64,000 nucleotides of DNA from Erwinia mallotivora (lineage in GTDB: Bacteria; Pseudomonadota; Gammaproteobacteria; Enterobacterales; Enterobacteriaceae). The notes beneath the pieces were generated by a model, which did not search any database, was not told the origin of the DNA, and saw nothing but the letters and a program-made list of their open reading frames with translations. Positions 11,222 through 21,612 of the stretch are shown here, piece by piece (positions within the stretch are counted from its first letter, which is position 1; each line of letters begins with the position of its first letter). Made by a program: the position numbers and the translations under genes. The stretch lies in NCBI RefSeq assembly GCF_000590885.1, contig NZ_JFHN01000045.1:1-64000 (forward strand), written 5' to 3'.

Positions 11222-11706
11222 CCAGTTATCGCAGCCACGGGCGTTGGGTTATCTGGCTGTCATTCCTGGTTGCACTGGTGCTGCAAATCATGCCCTGGCC
11301 TGACCAGCTGTTTATGTTCAGGCCATCATGGTTGCTACTCATATTGATCTACTGGGTGCTGGCGTTACCACACCGTGTGAATGTTGGTACGGGCTTCCTG
11401 ATGGGTTCTATAATGGATCTGATCTCAGGCTCCACGCTGGGTGTACGGGCGCTGGCATTCAGCATTGTTGCCTATCTTGTGGCCTTCAAATTTCAGCTGT
11501 TTCGCAATCTGGCGCTCTGGCAGCAGGCGTTGATGGTGATGGTTCTGTCGCTGGCAATGGATGTCATCGTTTTCTGGGCCCAGTTTTTAGTGATTAATGT
11601 CTCGTTCCGACCAGAAATTTTCTGGAGTAGCTTAATAGACGGTATTCTGTGGCCCTGGCTGTTCTTGCTGATGAGAAAAATTCGCCGTCAGTTTGCTGTT
11701 CAATAA
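11218..11706 (+). CDS. mreD: Rod-shape-determining membrane protein MreD
   Basis: Integral membrane partner of MreC in the elongasome. 162 residues, the same as E. coli, with about five hydrophobic helices and the conserved segments [11 protein letters not shown] and [14 protein letters not shown]. The start is a TTG at 11218 that shares bases with the mreC stop (TTGA). This start aligns with the E. coli N-terminus (xSYRSxGRWVIW). It is followed by yhdE 8 bases later, so the genes are co-transcribed. Confidence 0.95.
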   Translation: MTSYRSHGRWVIWLSFLVALVLQIMPWPDQLFMFRPSWLLLILIYWVLALPHRVNVGTGFLMGSIMDLISGSTLGVRALAFSIVAYLVAFKFQLFRNLALWQQALMVMVLSLAMDVIVFWAQFLVINVSFRPEIFWSSLIDGILWPWLFLLMRKIRRQFAVQ

Positions 11707-11714
11707 GGAAGACT

Positions 11715-12311
11715 ATGGTTTCCCTCTATCTGGCCTCCGGTTCTCCTCGCCGCCGTGAATTGTTAACGCAGCTTGGCTTCAGTTTTGCGCCACTGAGTAC
11801 GCAAATCGAAGAAATAAAACGTCCTGATGAAACCGCTGAAGTCTATGTCTGCCGTCTTGCGCGTGAAAAAGCACGGGCTGGCGTAGCCGTCGCAAAGTAC
11901 GATTTGCCGGTGCTGGGGGCGGACACCATTGTAGTGTTAAACAACGACGTACTGGAAAAACCGGCAGACGAGCAGGCAGCCGTCGAAATGTTAGCTAAAC
12001 TTTCGGGCCAGACGCATCTGGTGATGACGGCCGTGGCGCTGGCAGACCGTCAGCACTTACTGGATTGTCTGGTTATCACCGAGGTGACATTCCGAACACT
12101 GTCTGGCGAAGACATTGCCCGCTATGTCGCCAGTGGTGAGCCCATGGATAAGGCGGGTGCTTATGGCATCCAGGGGTACGGCGGAAACTTCGTCAGAAAA
12201 ATTAACGGAAGCTATCACGCGGTGGTTGGACTTCCTCTGGTTGAAACGGCGGAGCTTTTCAGCCATTTCCAGTCGCTGCGTGAGGTGAAGGAAGAACATC
12301 ATGACCGCTGA
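11715..12311 (+). CDS. yhdE: Nucleoside triphosphate pyrophosphatase, Maf family (dTTP/UTP)
   Basis: House-cleaning enzyme that hydrolyses dTTP, UTP and modified pyrimidine triphosphates to monophosphates. 198 residues. Maf signatures: [14 protein letters not shown] at the N-terminus, LGADTIVV (catalytic aspartate region), and [12 protein letters not shown] near the C-terminus. The ATG at 11715 follows AAGGAAG and lies 8 bases after mreD. The 3' end overlaps the rng start by 11 bases, indicating translational coupling. Confidence 0.95.
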   Translation: MVSLYLASGSPRRRELLTQLGFSFAPLSTQIEEIKRPDETAEVYVCRLAREKARAGVAVAKYDLPVLGADTIVVLNNDVLEKPADEQAAVEMLAKLSGQTHLVMTAVALADRQHLLDCLVITEVTFRTLSGEDIARYVASGEPMDKAGAYGIQGYGGNFVRKINGSYHAVVGLPLVETAELFSHFQSLREVKEEHHDR

Positions 12312-13770
12312 ACTGCTGGTTAACATCACCCCATCTGAAACGCGCGTTGCTTTAATCGATGGCGGTATTTTGCAGGAAATCCATATTGAGCGCGAAGCGC
12401 GCAGAGGCATTGTCGGCAACATCTATAAAGGCCGGGTAAGCCGGGTGTTGCCCGGAATGCAGGCTGCTTTTGTTGATATTGGCCTTGAGAAGGCCGCCTT
12501 TTTGCACGCATCAGATATCGTGCCGCATACCGAATGTGTGGCTGGCGATGAGCGAAAAAATTTTTCCGTGCGTGATATCTCCGAGCTGGTGCGTCAGGGG
12601 CAGGACCTGATGGTACAGGTGGTAAAAGATCCGCTGGGCACCAAAGGTGCCAGGCTGACCACCGACATCACTCTGCCATCCCGCTATCTGGTGTTTATGC
12701 CGGGTGCTTCGCATGTTGGTGTATCGCAGCGTATTGAAAGTGAAACTGAACGTGAGCGTCTGAAGGCGGTAGTGGCATCTTACTGCGACGATCTGGGTGG
12801 ATATATCATCCGGACGGCAGCTGAAGGCGTTGGCGAACGGGAGCTGGCCTCTGATGCGGCTTTCCTTAAGCGACTTTGGACCAAAGTGATTGAGCGTAAA
12901 AAACGCAATCAGACCCGCTGCCGTTTGTACGGAGAAGTCGCGTTGTCGCAACGCATTTTACGCGATTTTGCTGGCGCGGCGCTGGATCGTATCCGCATCG
13001 ACTCGCGACTGACTTATGAGCATCTGGTGGAGTTTACCAGTGAATATATCCCGGAGATGACCGCCAGACTGGAGTTGTATACCGGCAGGCAGCCTGTTTT
13101 TGATCTGTTTGATGTTGAGAATGAGATTCAGCGCTCCCTGGATCGTAAAGTTGAACTGAAATCCGGCGGATATCTGATCATCGACCAGACCGAGGCGATG
13201 ACCACCATTGACATCAATACCGGGGCGTTTGTTGGTCATCGTAATCTCGACGAAACCATCTTTAATACCAATATCGAGGCGACGCAGGCGATTGCCCGTC
13301 AGTTGCGGCTGCGCAATCTGGGTGGAATTATCATTATCGACTTTATTGATATGAATAATGAAGATCACCGGCGGCGGGTACTGCATTCCCTGGAACAGGC
13401 ATTGAGCAAAGATCGGGTCAAAACCGGGATCAGTGGTTTCTCAGCGCTGGGTTTGGTGGAGATGACGCGCAAGCGCACGCGGGAGAGTATTGAACATGTC
13501 CTCTGTCAGGACTGCCCGGTCTGTAAAGGTCGTGGAACGCTGAAAACCGTGGAAACCGTCTGCTATGAGATCATGCGTGAAATTGTCCGGGTTCATCATG
13601 CTTATGATTCAGATCGCTTTCTGGTTTATGTTTCTCCTGCCGTGGGGGAAGCGCTGAAAACCGATGAGTCCCATGCGCTGGCGGAAGTGGAAATTTTCGT
13701 TGGTAAGCAGGTGAAAGTGCAAATCGAACCGCTCTATACTCAGGAGCAGTTCGACGTGGTTATGATGTGA
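12301..13770 (+). CDS. rng: Ribonuclease G
   Basis: Endoribonuclease that matures the 5' end of 16S rRNA and cuts selected mRNAs. 489 residues, as in E. coli. An S1 RNA-binding domain lies near 35-125 ([20 protein letters not shown]). The DNase I-like catalytic core has the metal-binding aspartates in MTTIDINTG and IIIIDFIDM. The zinc-link CPVCKGRG supports dimers. Unlike RNase E it lacks the long disordered scaffold. The gene overlaps yhdE and is followed closely by yhdP. Confidence 0.97.
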   Translation: MTAELLVNITPSETRVALIDGGILQEIHIEREARRGIVGNIYKGRVSRVLPGMQAAFVDIGLEKAAFLHASDIVPHTECVAGDERKNFSVRDISELVRQGQDLMVQVVKDPLGTKGARLTTDITLPSRYLVFMPGASHVGVSQRIESETERERLKAVVASYCDDLGGYIIRTAAEGVGERELASDAAFLKRLWTKVIERKKRNQTRCRLYGEVALSQRILRDFAGAALDRIRIDSRLTYEHLVEFTSEYIPEMTARLELYTGRQPVFDLFDVENEIQRSLDRKVELKSGGYLIIDQTEAMTTIDINTGAFVGHRNLDETIFNTNIEATQAIARQLRLRNLGGIIIIDFIDMNNEDHRRRVLHSLEQALSKDRVKTGISGFSALGLVEMTRKRTRESIEHVLCQDCPVCKGRGTLKTVETVCYEIMREIVRVHHAYDSDRFLVYVSPAVGEALKTDESHALAEVEIFVGKQVKVQIEPLYTQEQFDVVMM

Positions 13771-13801
13771 TCCAGGAGTGGCGCAAGGCAAGGAGAAGTT
13801 T

Positions 13802-16800
13802 GTGAGGCGATTGCCGGGGATCCTGCTACTCACCGCAACAGGCATTGTGGTTATTATCGCGTTGCTGGTCAGTGGTCTGCGCCTGGTCATGCCGCACATG
13901 AACAGCTGGCGCGAAAGCATTCAGCAGCGGGCTTCTCAGGTGACCGGTGTGCCGGTGCAGTTCAGTGAGCTGAACGGAAAATGGGAAAACTTCGGTCCGG
14001 TACTGGATATCAAAAACATCCGTATCGGTTTGAATGACCAGGGTGAACTGAACGTTGGTCGGGTGACGCTGGCGTTGGATGTCTGGCAGTCGCTACTGCA
14101 TTTTCGCTGGCAGTTTCGTAATCTTGTCTTTTACAACCTCAATCTGGAAACCAACACCCCGCTGTTTGCTGAGAGCAACAATAAAATGCAACTCAGGCCG
14201 GGCCAGTTGAGCGATCTTTTCCTCCGCCAGTTTGACCATTTTGATCTGCGCGAGAGCCAGATAAGTTTCGTCACGCCCTCCGGTCAGCGGGCCAGGCTGG
14301 ATATTCCACAGCTCACCTGGCTGAATGAAAAAAATCGTCACCGGGCTGAAGGGCTGGTCAGCCTGTCCAGCTTTACGGGACAACATGGGGTGGTTCAGGT
14401 TCGTCTTGATCTCAGTGATACCAGCGGCTATCTGGATACTGGCCGGGCATGGATGCGGGCAGATGATGTCGATTTGAAACCCTGGCTGGGGCAGTGGATG
14501 CGCAATAATACTTCACTGAAAAGTGCCCGTTTCAGCCTCGCTGGCTGGCTGAGTCTGAAAGAGGGCGATATATATGATGGTGATATCGCACTCTCTGAAG
14601 GGAAAGCTCAGTGGCAGGGTGATAAGCAATCCCACCAGCTAACCATCAAGCCTCTTACTGCCCACATCGCCCGATTCAACGGTGGCTGGCGTATTGACGT
14701 TCCGCAAACCCATCTTATTACCGATGGACAGCCCTGGCCTGAAGGCATGTTTTCGCTGTTATGGCTGCCGGAAGACAGCCTGTTGCCTGGCCCGGATCAT
14801 CAGCAGGAAGTGCGTGTTCGTGCGACGAACCTGCAACTGGAGCGTCTGGACGCGCTTATCCCGCTCTTTTCCAGATTGTCTCCCGGGCTGTTGGATAACT
14901 GGCGTTCCCTGCAACCGCGTGGACAGATTCAGTCGCTGGCAGTGGATGTTCCGGTTCAGCAACCGGAGAAAAGCCGCTTTCAGGCTCGCTGGAAAGATCT
15001 GGGCTGGCAGCACTGGGAGCTGTTGCCAGGCATGGAACATCTCAATGGATCCGCCAGTGGCAGCATAGCTGACGGGCGGCTGGACTTTGTGCTTAAAAAC
15101 GCCAGCCTGCCCTACGGCGACATGTTTCGTGCTCCGCTGGAAATTCAGCAGGCCAGCGGCGCGCTCAACTGGCAATACGACGCTGATCACCTGAAACTGG
15201 CCGGTCATAACCTCGACGTCCGGGCACGTTCCTTGTGGGGCAGAGGTGATTTCAACTGGTCACAAAGTGAAAACAGTGAGCCAGTACTGAATATTCTGGC
15301 TGGAATTAACGTCACTGACGCCGGAGATGCCTGGCGCTATTTTCCTGAGCCGCTGATGGGCACCACGCTGGTTAACTATCTCAGTGGCGCGATTAAAGGG
15401 GGGCAGGTGCAGAATGCCTCGTTGATTTTTGCCGGTAATCCGCACTTGTTCCCATTCAAAAACAATGAGGGGCTGTTTCAGGTCTTTGTGCCTCTGAAAC
15501 AGGCAACCTATCAGTTCCAGCCTGGCTGGCCCGATCTTGAGAACCAGGATATTAACCTGGACTTTGTTAATGACGGGCTGTTTATGAAAGCCGATCGGAC
15601 CATGCTGGGGAATGTGCAGGGCAAAAATATTTCAGCAGTGATTCCGGACTACCTGAAAGAAAAGCTGATCATTGATGGCGATATCAGTGGTGCAGGGACG
15701 GACGTCGGCAGCTATTTCAACCAGACACCGCTGAAGGATACGCTGGGTGCAGCGCTGGATGAACTCCAGGTTGGTGGAGATGTAAGTGGTCACTTGCATC
15801 TTAATATCCCGCTTGATGGTGAACAGGTCAGGGCCACAGGTGATGTTAATCTCAAAAACAATCAGCTGTTTATAAAGCCGCTTAACAGCACGATTAAACA
15901 GCTGGCCGGGCGTTTTACCTATGACAATGGCAATCTGCAAAGTGGGGCGCTTACGGGCAGCTGGTTTGGTCAGCCGATCAACGTCAGTTTTAACACTCAG
16001 GAAGGTGAAAAAAACTATCAGATTGGGGTTGATTTAGAGGGTAACTGGCGACCTGGTGATATGAAAGTGGTCCCTGTTGCTGTTCGCGAAAAACTGAATG
16101 GCAGCGCAGGCTGGCAAAGTAACGTGTCAGTTAATCTGCCTCACGGCGGTGGAGCCGACTATCAGGTAACCCTCAGCGGGGACTTAACGGATGTAAGCAG
16201 TCACTTACCTGAACCGCTGGAGAAGAAAAAAGGCGCCGCTCTGCCGGTTAAAATCAGCGCCAAAGGCAATCTCCATACCTTTAACCTGAGTGGCGTTGTT
16301 GGTGGCAGTCACCGTTTTAACAGCCAGTGGCTGCTGGGTAAGCAACTGCGCGTTGAGCGGGGCATCTGGGAGAACGATGCCTCCCAGATCCCGGCATTAC
16401 CTGAATCGAACGGCATGGTCCTCAATCTGCCGCCGCTGGATGGAGAGGCCTGGCTTGCTCTGCTGGGAGGTGCAGCTGGCAGCGATCGGAGTGCTGATAG
16501 CCGTGCCAGGTTACCGGGTGATATCACTCTGCGGACGCCGGCACTGACCTTAGGCGGACAGCAGTGGCATGACCTCAATGCCACCCTGAATCAGACGGTC
16601 GCCGGAGATATGCAGATCAAGGTAACAGGGAAGGAGATTGCCGGGCAGTTACAGATGAACGCGCATTCAGCCTGGTTGGCACATCTCAACTATCTTTATT
16701 ACAACCCACAGTGGTCCACTGGTGAAAGCGCCTCTTCTCTGCCCCCTGCGGAGACTTCAGTTGATTTCCGCAGCTGGCCTGCGCTCAATCTCACCTGTGA

Positions 16801-17602
16801 TCAGTGTTGGTTACGGGGGCAGAATTTCGGGCGGATACAGGGCAATCTGACTCACAGCGGCGACACGCTGACGCTACAAAATGGTCTTGTTGATACCGGC
16901 AGCGCCCGTCTGACCCTGGCAGGAGAGTGGGTCAATCGCCCTGGAGCACAGCGCACGGCAGTCAAAGGCGTTCTGAGCGGGAAAAAAATTAACGACGCCG
17001 TGGACTGGTTTGGCATGAGTACCCCGCTGCGGGATTCCCCTTTTGATATCAATTACGACCTGCACTGGCAGTCAACACCCTGGCAACCTTCTGAATCCAC
17101 GTTGAGTGGGGTACTGAAATCCCACCTGGGGGCGGGTCAGATTGCCGATGTGAATACGGGGCGCGCCGCGCAGCTGCTGCGTCTGGTCAGTGTCGATGCG
17201 CTATTGCGTAAGTTACGCCTCGATTTTACTGATACCTTCAGTCAGGGGTTCTATTACGACTCGATCAACGGTACGGCCTGGATAGATAAAGGGGTAATGC
17301 ATACTGATAATCTGCTGGTGGATGGCCTTGAAGCTGACATTGCTATGCAGGGAAAAATTGATCTGGTCAGACGTGAACTCAATATGGAAGCGGTGGTTGC
17401 GCCAGAAATTTCAGCCACTGTGGGTGTAGCGGCAGCTTTTGCGGTGAATCCGGTGGTGGGAGCAGCGGTGTTTGCCGCCAGTAAAGTGCTGGGGCCGCTG
17501 TGGAACAAGATTTCCGTGTTGCGCTACCATATTTCCGGTCCCATCGATAAACCAAAAATTGATGAAGTACTGCGCAAGCCACGTGAGAAGAGTGCGAAGT
17601 GA
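13802..17602 (+). CDS. yhdP: AsmA-like/TAMB-type protein YhdP, intermembrane lipid transport
   Basis: One of the large AsmA-family proteins implicated in moving phospholipids from the inner to the outer membrane together with TamB and YdbH. 1266 residues from the GTG at 13802 (MRRLPGILLL), the same length as E. coli. I prefer this to the GTG at 13778 because GGAG lies 6 bases upstream. One N-terminal membrane helix (about 4-24) is followed by a very long periplasmic beta-rich region with repeated LxLxG-type segments, and a C-terminal hydrophobic stretch (VAAAFAVNPVVGAAVFAASK). It is 31 bases after rng. Confidence 0.95.
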   Translation: MRRLPGILLLTATGIVVIIALLVSGLRLVMPHMNSWRESIQQRASQVTGVPVQFSELNGKWENFGPVLDIKNIRIGLNDQGELNVGRVTLALDVWQSLLHFRWQFRNLVFYNLNLETNTPLFAESNNKMQLRPGQLSDLFLRQFDHFDLRESQISFVTPSGQRARLDIPQLTWLNEKNRHRAEGLVSLSSFTGQHGVVQVRLDLSDTSGYLDTGRAWMRADDVDLKPWLGQWMRNNTSLKSARFSLAGWLSLKEGDIYDGDIALSEGKAQWQGDKQSHQLTIKPLTAHIARFNGGWRIDVPQTHLITDGQPWPEGMFSLLWLPEDSLLPGPDHQQEVRVRATNLQLERLDALIPLFSRLSPGLLDNWRSLQPRGQIQSLAVDVPVQQPEKSRFQARWKDLGWQHWELLPGMEHLNGSASGSIADGRLDFVLKNASLPYGDMFRAPLEIQQASGALNWQYDADHLKLAGHNLDVRARSLWGRGDFNWSQSENSEPVLNILAGINVTDAGDAWRYFPEPLMGTTLVNYLSGAIKGGQVQNASLIFAGNPHLFPFKNNEGLFQVFVPLKQATYQFQPGWPDLENQDINLDFVNDGLFMKADRTMLGNVQGKNISAVIPDYLKEKLIIDGDISGAGTDVGSYFNQTPLKDTLGAALDELQVGGDVSGHLHLNIPLDGEQVRATGDVNLKNNQLFIKPLNSTIKQLAGRFTYDNGNLQSGALTGSWFGQPINVSFNTQEGEKNYQIGVDLEGNWRPGDMKVVPVAVREKLNGSAGWQSNVSVNLPHGGGADYQVTLSGDLTDVSSHLPEPLEKKKGAALPVKISAKGNLHTFNLSGVVGGSHRFNSQWLLGKQLRVERGIWENDASQIPALPESNGMVLNLPPLDGEAWLALLGGAAGSDRSADSRARLPGDITLRTPALTLGGQQWHDLNATLNQTVAGDMQIKVTGKEIAGQLQMNAHSAWLAHLNYLYYNPQWSTGESASSLPPAETSVDFRSWPALNLTCDQCWLRGQNFGRIQGNLTHSGDTLTLQNGLVDTGSARLTLAGEWVNRPGAQRTAVKGVLSGKKINDAVDWFGMSTPLRDSPFDINYDLHWQSTPWQPSESTLSGVLKSHLGAGQIADVNTGRAAQLLRLVSVDALLRKLRLDFTDTFSQGFYYDSINGTAWIDKGVMHTDNLLVDGLEADIAMQGKIDLVRRELNMEAVVAPEISATVGVAAAFAVNPVVGAAVFAASKVLGPLWNKISVLRYHISGPIDKPKIDEVLRKPREKSAK

Positions 17603-17796
17603 ATTTGACGTCAACGGAGAATTGCCGCAGGCTGTATATCCGTCATACCCGATGTTACTGGCGTGTTTGCGGGGTGCAATTATCCTGAGCGGGTGGGCAG
17701 TAAGGAAGTTCACGCTTCCTGGTGCCAGCCGAAACAGTATGACTAAAGGCGTGCGTTGCCAGTTGTGGCTGGCTCCTCCCAACAGAGCGAGAATAC

Positions 17797-19242
17797 ATGA
17801 GTCTGAATCTGGTAAGTGAGCAGTTACTGACTGCTAACAACATTAATCAAGCCGATCTCTTTTCCCTTCTTGGTCAGCTGTCTGAGCGTAAGCTCGACTA
17901 TGCCGATCTTTACTTTCAGTCCAGCTTTCATGAATCCTGGGTACTGGAAGATCGCATTATTAAAGACGGCTCATGGAATATTGATCAGGGAGTCGGTGTT
18001 CGCGCCGTCAGCGGCGAGAAAACCGGTTTCGCTTATGCCGACCAGATAACGCTGGCGGCCCTTACCCAGAGTGCGAATGCTGCCCGCAGCATCGTGCGTG
18101 AGCAGGGCGACGGGAAGTCACATGTGCTTGGGGCGGTAATCAATCGTCAACTTTATTCGGTGGTCGATCCATTACAAAGCCTTTCCCGCGAAGAGAAAAT
18201 TGCGCTGTTGCATCGGGTCGATACTGCGGCCCGTGCGGCTGATAAGCGAGTACAGGAGGTGAGTGCCAGCCTCAGTGGGGTTTATGAGATGGTGCTGGTC
18301 GCTGCCACCGACGGTACGCTGGCGGCAGATGTCCGTCCGCTGGTCCGGCTCTCAGTCAGTGTTCAGGTAGAAGAAGACGGTAAGCGCGAGCGGGGTTCCA
18401 GCGGTGGCGGTGGCCGTTTCGGCTATGAATTCTTCCTGGCTGACGAATCAGGAGAAATTCGGGCTGAAGCCTGGGCGCGGGAAGCCGTTCGCATGGCGCT
18501 GGTTAATCTGAGCGCGGTTGCCGCACCAGCCGGCACGCTGCCAGTGGTGCTGGGGGCCGGCTGGCCCGGCGTTCTGCTGCATGAAGCGGTAGGACACGGA
18601 CTGGAAGGTGATTTCAACCGGCGTGGGACTTCGGTGTTCAGTGGGCAGCTTGGGCAACAGGTGGCCTCTGAGCTTTGTACCGTTGTCGATGATGGCACTC
18701 TTGACGGGCTGCGCGGCTCTCTGGCTATTGACGATGAAGGTGTGCCCGGACAATACAACGTACTGATCGAAAACGGTGTTTTGAAAGGTTATATGCAGGA
18801 CAAGCTCAATGCCCGGCTGATGGGAGTTAACCCCACGGGGAATGGTCGTCGTGAGTCTTATGCCCATCTGCCAATGCCCAGAATGACCAACACCTACATG
18901 CTGGCAGGTAAATCCACGCCGCAGGACATTATTGAAAGCGTGGAATATGGCTTATACGCGCCGAATTTCGGCGGAGGTCAGGTCGATATCACCTCCGGCA
19001 AATTTGTCTTTTCCACTTCAGAGGCTTACCTGATTGAGAAAGGGAAAGTGACTAAACCGGTAAAAGGCGCAACACTGATTGGCTCCGGCATCGAAGCAAT
19101 GCAGCAAATCTCGATGGTGGGTAACGATCTTGCGCTGGACAAAGGCGTCGGTGTCTGCGGTAAAGAAGGCCAGAGCCTGCCAGTAGGTGTCGGCCAGCCA
19201 ACGCTTAAACTGGATAAACTGACGGTTGGCGGCACAGCCTGA
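17797..19242 (+). CDS. tldD: Metalloprotease subunit TldD
   Basis: With TldE (PmbA), not in this window, forms a heterodimeric zinc protease that digests unfolded peptides, matures microcin B17 and degrades the CcdA antitoxin. 481 residues, same as E. coli. The HExxxH zinc motif is HEAVGH (262-267), followed by [10 protein letters not shown]. The glycine patch [14 protein letters not shown] is conserved. The 194 bases after yhdP hold no recognisable gene. The ATG at 17797 gives the family N-terminus [11 protein letters not shown]. Confidence 0.97.
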   Translation: MSLNLVSEQLLTANNINQADLFSLLGQLSERKLDYADLYFQSSFHESWVLEDRIIKDGSWNIDQGVGVRAVSGEKTGFAYADQITLAALTQSANAARSIVREQGDGKSHVLGAVINRQLYSVVDPLQSLSREEKIALLHRVDTAARAADKRVQEVSASLSGVYEMVLVAATDGTLAADVRPLVRLSVSVQVEEDGKRERGSSGGGGRFGYEFFLADESGEIRAEAWAREAVRMALVNLSAVAAPAGTLPVVLGAGWPGVLLHEAVGHGLEGDFNRRGTSVFSGQLGQQVASELCTVVDDGTLDGLRGSLAIDDEGVPGQYNVLIENGVLKGYMQDKLNARLMGVNPTGNGRRESYAHLPMPRMTNTYMLAGKSTPQDIIESVEYGLYAPNFGGGQVDITSGKFVFSTSEAYLIEKGKVTKPVKGATLIGSGIEAMQQISMVGNDLALDKGVGVCGKEGQSLPVGVGQPTLKLDKLTVGGTA

Positions 19243-19255
19243 ACCGTTGTCTTCA

Positions 19256-19274
19256 CGGGGCGCCAGACGCCCCG
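19256..19274. terminator. Hairpin between convergent tldD and aaeR
   Basis: CGGGGCG (19256-19262) and CGCCCCG (19268-19274) form a 7-bp GC stem with a 5-base loop in the 33-base gap between the two convergent stops. No T run is present on either side. A shared terminator is plausible but not certain. Confidence 0.5.
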
Positions 19275-19275
19275 C

Positions 19276-20193
19276 TTACCCTGCCCGAAACTCCTGATAT
19301 ATCTCGGCAACCTTGTCAAAATACTCTGTCAGATAGTTAATACACACTTCCACCTTAAGGGGCAGTTTGTCCTTCTGGGTATAAACTGCGTAAACCGGGC
19401 GGGGAGTTGAATGGTAGTGGGCAAACAAAATCTCGATTTTTCCGGCATTAATCTCATCTGTTACCCACATCAGCGGCACATAGGCAATACCACAGCCAGC
19501 AACCAGCCAGCGGATCAGCGTCTGTGAATCATTGGTGGCAAAGCGCCCCTTCGGCGACAAACGGGTGGAGATGCCTTCAGGGGCGGTTAACTCAAAATCG
19601 TTATCCGGCCGCACACTGTATTCCAGCCAGGAAAAATTGCTGATGTCGCCCGGTTTTTCGGGCATTCCGTATTGGCTGAGATAGCTTTTGGCGGCACAAA
19701 CCACCATTGGCATCGCTCCCAGTCGCCGCGAAAACAGACTGGAATCCTGAAGAGCACCCACGCGGATCACCAAATCCAGCCCGTCGGCAATCAGGTCCGG
19801 GGCCGGTATACCGGTGACCAGATTGACCGTCAGTCCCGGATACTCCCGCAACATTTCTGCCGTTATCGTTGCCAGCACATTCTGCGCCATGGTTGAGGAG
19901 CTGCCGATCCGCAGCGTGCCAACCGGCGTGTTGTTGAAAGCCCAGAGCTGCTCATGAACCTGCTGTGCCTCTGACAACATCCGGCGACAGCCCTGATAGT
20001 AGATTTTACCTGCTTCAGTCAGACCGATACTTCGGGTGCTGCGGTTTAACAGTTTAACCTGTAGCTCATTTTCCAGTCTGGCGACAATCTGACTGACGGC
20101 TGATACGCTCATCTGCATCTGACTGGCCGCTGCGGTGAATGATCCCAATTCAACGACGCGTGCGAAAACGGACATCCCCTTAAGTCTTTCCAT
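19276..20193 (-). CDS. aaeR: LysR-type regulator AaeR
   Basis: Predicted regulator of the divergent aaeXAB efflux operon, responding to aromatic carboxylic acids in E. coli. 305 residues. An N-terminal winged HTH (about 1-60, FTAAASQMQMSVSAVSQIV) is followed by a two-lobed substrate-binding domain. It is divergent from aaeX across 271 bases, the usual arrangement for a LysR regulator and its target. Confidence 0.92.
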   Translation of the reverse strand: MERLKGMSVFARVVELGSFTAAASQMQMSVSAVSQIVARLENELQVKLLNRSTRSIGLTEAGKIYYQGCRRMLSEAQQVHEQLWAFNNTPVGTLRIGSSSTMAQNVLATITAEMLREYPGLTVNLVTGIPAPDLIADGLDLVIRVGALQDSSLFSRRLGAMPMVVCAAKSYLSQYGMPEKPGDISNFSWLEYSVRPDNDFELTAPEGISTRLSPKGRFATNDSQTLIRWLVAGCGIAYVPLMWVTDEINAGKIEILFAHYHSTPRPVYAVYTQKDKLPLKVEVCINYLTEYFDKVAEIYQEFRAG

Positions 20194-20211
20194 TATTAAC
20201 CCTGGCTTAAA

Positions 20212-20227
20212 AGTGATTTAGATCACA
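20212..20227. promoter_or_regulatory. Candidate CRP site between aaeR and aaeX
   Basis: AGTGATTTAGATCACA matches the CRP consensus TGTGA-N6-TCACA at 9 of 10 informative bases, with A/T flanks as in strong sites. It is 19 bases upstream of the aaeR start and about 240 bases from aaeX, so it most likely acts on aaeR or on the shared divergent promoter region. Confidence 0.5.
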
Positions 20228-20464
20228 TTCAGTAGATAACACATAGTCAACCGCGTTACTATAGTGCGTCCGGAAAAATCCTTTGCTGCTCAACACATCA
20301 AAAAGCCGTGCAGATTACGCTATTATTCATCAGGCGTCGTGATGATGAGTAAGACGGCCAGTCGGTTATTCCATTATCAACATGTAAACCAACGGCCACC
20401 CTGTCACAGGGGCAGTTGCGTTCGGCGTAGAGGTTGCCCGGTCAGGTACTGGCAAGGATAAGAA

Positions 20465-20668
20465 ATGAGTGTACTCCCGGTTATTGTGATATTCGGGCTT
20501 TCGTTCCCGCCCATATTTTTCGAAATTATTGTGTCACTAATGTTGTTCTGGTTGGTGCGTCGGTTGCTGACCCCTACCGGGATTTATGACCTGGTCTGGC
20601 ACCCCGCATTGTTTAATACAGCACTGTGGTGCTGTCTGTTCTACCTGGTTTCCCGATTGTTTGTCTGA
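20465..20668 (+). CDS. aaeX: Small membrane protein AaeX
   Basis: 67 residues, with two predicted hydrophobic helices (about 4-32 and 46-66), DUF1656 family. It is the first gene of the aae efflux operon. Its own role is unknown. A strong ribosome site (AAGGA) lies a few bases upstream. aaeA starts 7 bases after its stop. Confidence 0.92.
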   Translation: MSVLPVIVIFGLSFPPIFFEIIVSLMLFWLVRRLLTPTGIYDLVWHPALFNTALWCCLFYLVSRLFV

Positions 20669-20675
20669 GGTCACA

Positions 20676-21608
20676 GTGAAAGCGCTAACTAGAAAAATCT
20701 CCCGATTCGCCATCACCATCATTCTGGTCATTCTTGCTGTTATCGTTATTTTCAGGGCGTGGGTGTTTTACACCGAGTCACCCTGGACCCGTGACGCTAA
20801 ATTTACTGCTGACGTGGTGGCAATTGCTCCGGATGTCAGCGGCCTGATTTCTGATGTGCGTGTGCGGGATAACCAGCTGGTAAAGAAAGATCCGGTGCTT
20901 TTCGTTGTCGATCAGCCGCGCTATCAGCAGGCACTCAATGAAGCTGAAGCGGATGTCGCATACTACCAGGCGTTGCTGAATGAGAAACGGCGAGAGGCTT
21001 CCCGACGCAATAAGCTGGGGGTATCTGCCATGTCCCGCGAGGCGATTGACCAGGCAAATAATGACTATCAGACCAGTGAACATCAGCTGGCAAAGGCGGT
21101 TGCTACCCGCGACACGGCGAAACTGGATCTGGATCGTACCGTCGTTAAAGCGCCGGCAGATGGCTGGGTTACCAATCTTAATGTTTATCGTGGTGAATTT
21201 ATCACCCGAGGTTCTACCGCCGTAGCGCTGGTTCAGCAGCATACTTTTTATGTACAGGCCTATATGGAAGAAACCAAGCTGCATGGGGTGCGCCCTGGCT
21301 TCAGGGTGGAAATCACCCCGTTGGGAAGTACGCGGGTGCTGCACGGTACGGTAGACAGCATCGCTGCCGGTGTTACTAACAGCAGCAGCACCGTTGACAG
21401 CAAGGGTATGGCGACAATTGACTCTAACCTTGAATGGGTACGTCTTGCTCAACGCGTACCAATTCGCATACGTCTTGATCAGCAGCAGGGCAATCTTTAC
21501 CCTGCGGGCACCACGGCAACGGTAGTGGTAACCGGCGCACAGGACCGCCAGCCTGAACAGATGCCGCCGCTAATGAAGTTAATGCAGCGTCTGCGTGAGT
21601 TTGGTTAA
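20676..21608 (+). CDS. aaeA: Aromatic carboxylic acid efflux pump, membrane fusion subunit
   Basis: Periplasmic adaptor of the AaeAB exporter for p-hydroxybenzoate and related aromatic acids. 310 residues, as in E. coli. An N-terminal membrane anchor (about 12-30), biotin-lipoyl-like halves ([19 protein letters not shown] and [18 protein letters not shown]), a helical hairpin between them, and a beta-barrel. Start is the GTG at 20676, supported by alignment with MKxLxRKxSR of E. coli; the longer upstream extension overlaps aaeX and is not supported. Confidence 0.95.
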   Translation: MKALTRKISRFAITIILVILAVIVIFRAWVFYTESPWTRDAKFTADVVAIAPDVSGLISDVRVRDNQLVKKDPVLFVVDQPRYQQALNEAEADVAYYQALLNEKRREASRRNKLGVSAMSREAIDQANNDYQTSEHQLAKAVATRDTAKLDLDRTVVKAPADGWVTNLNVYRGEFITRGSTAVALVQQHTFYVQAYMEETKLHGVRPGFRVEITPLGSTRVLHGTVDSIAAGVTNSSSTVDSKGMATIDSNLEWVRLAQRVPIRIRLDQQQGNLYPAGTTATVVVTGAQDRQPEQMPPLMKLMQRLREFG

Positions 21609-21612
21609 GCCC

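Noticed and set aside
13778-13801. Earlier GTG start for yhdP
   Set aside because: The ribosome site would be one base from the start. The GTG at 13802 has GGAG at 6 bases and gives the E. coli length.
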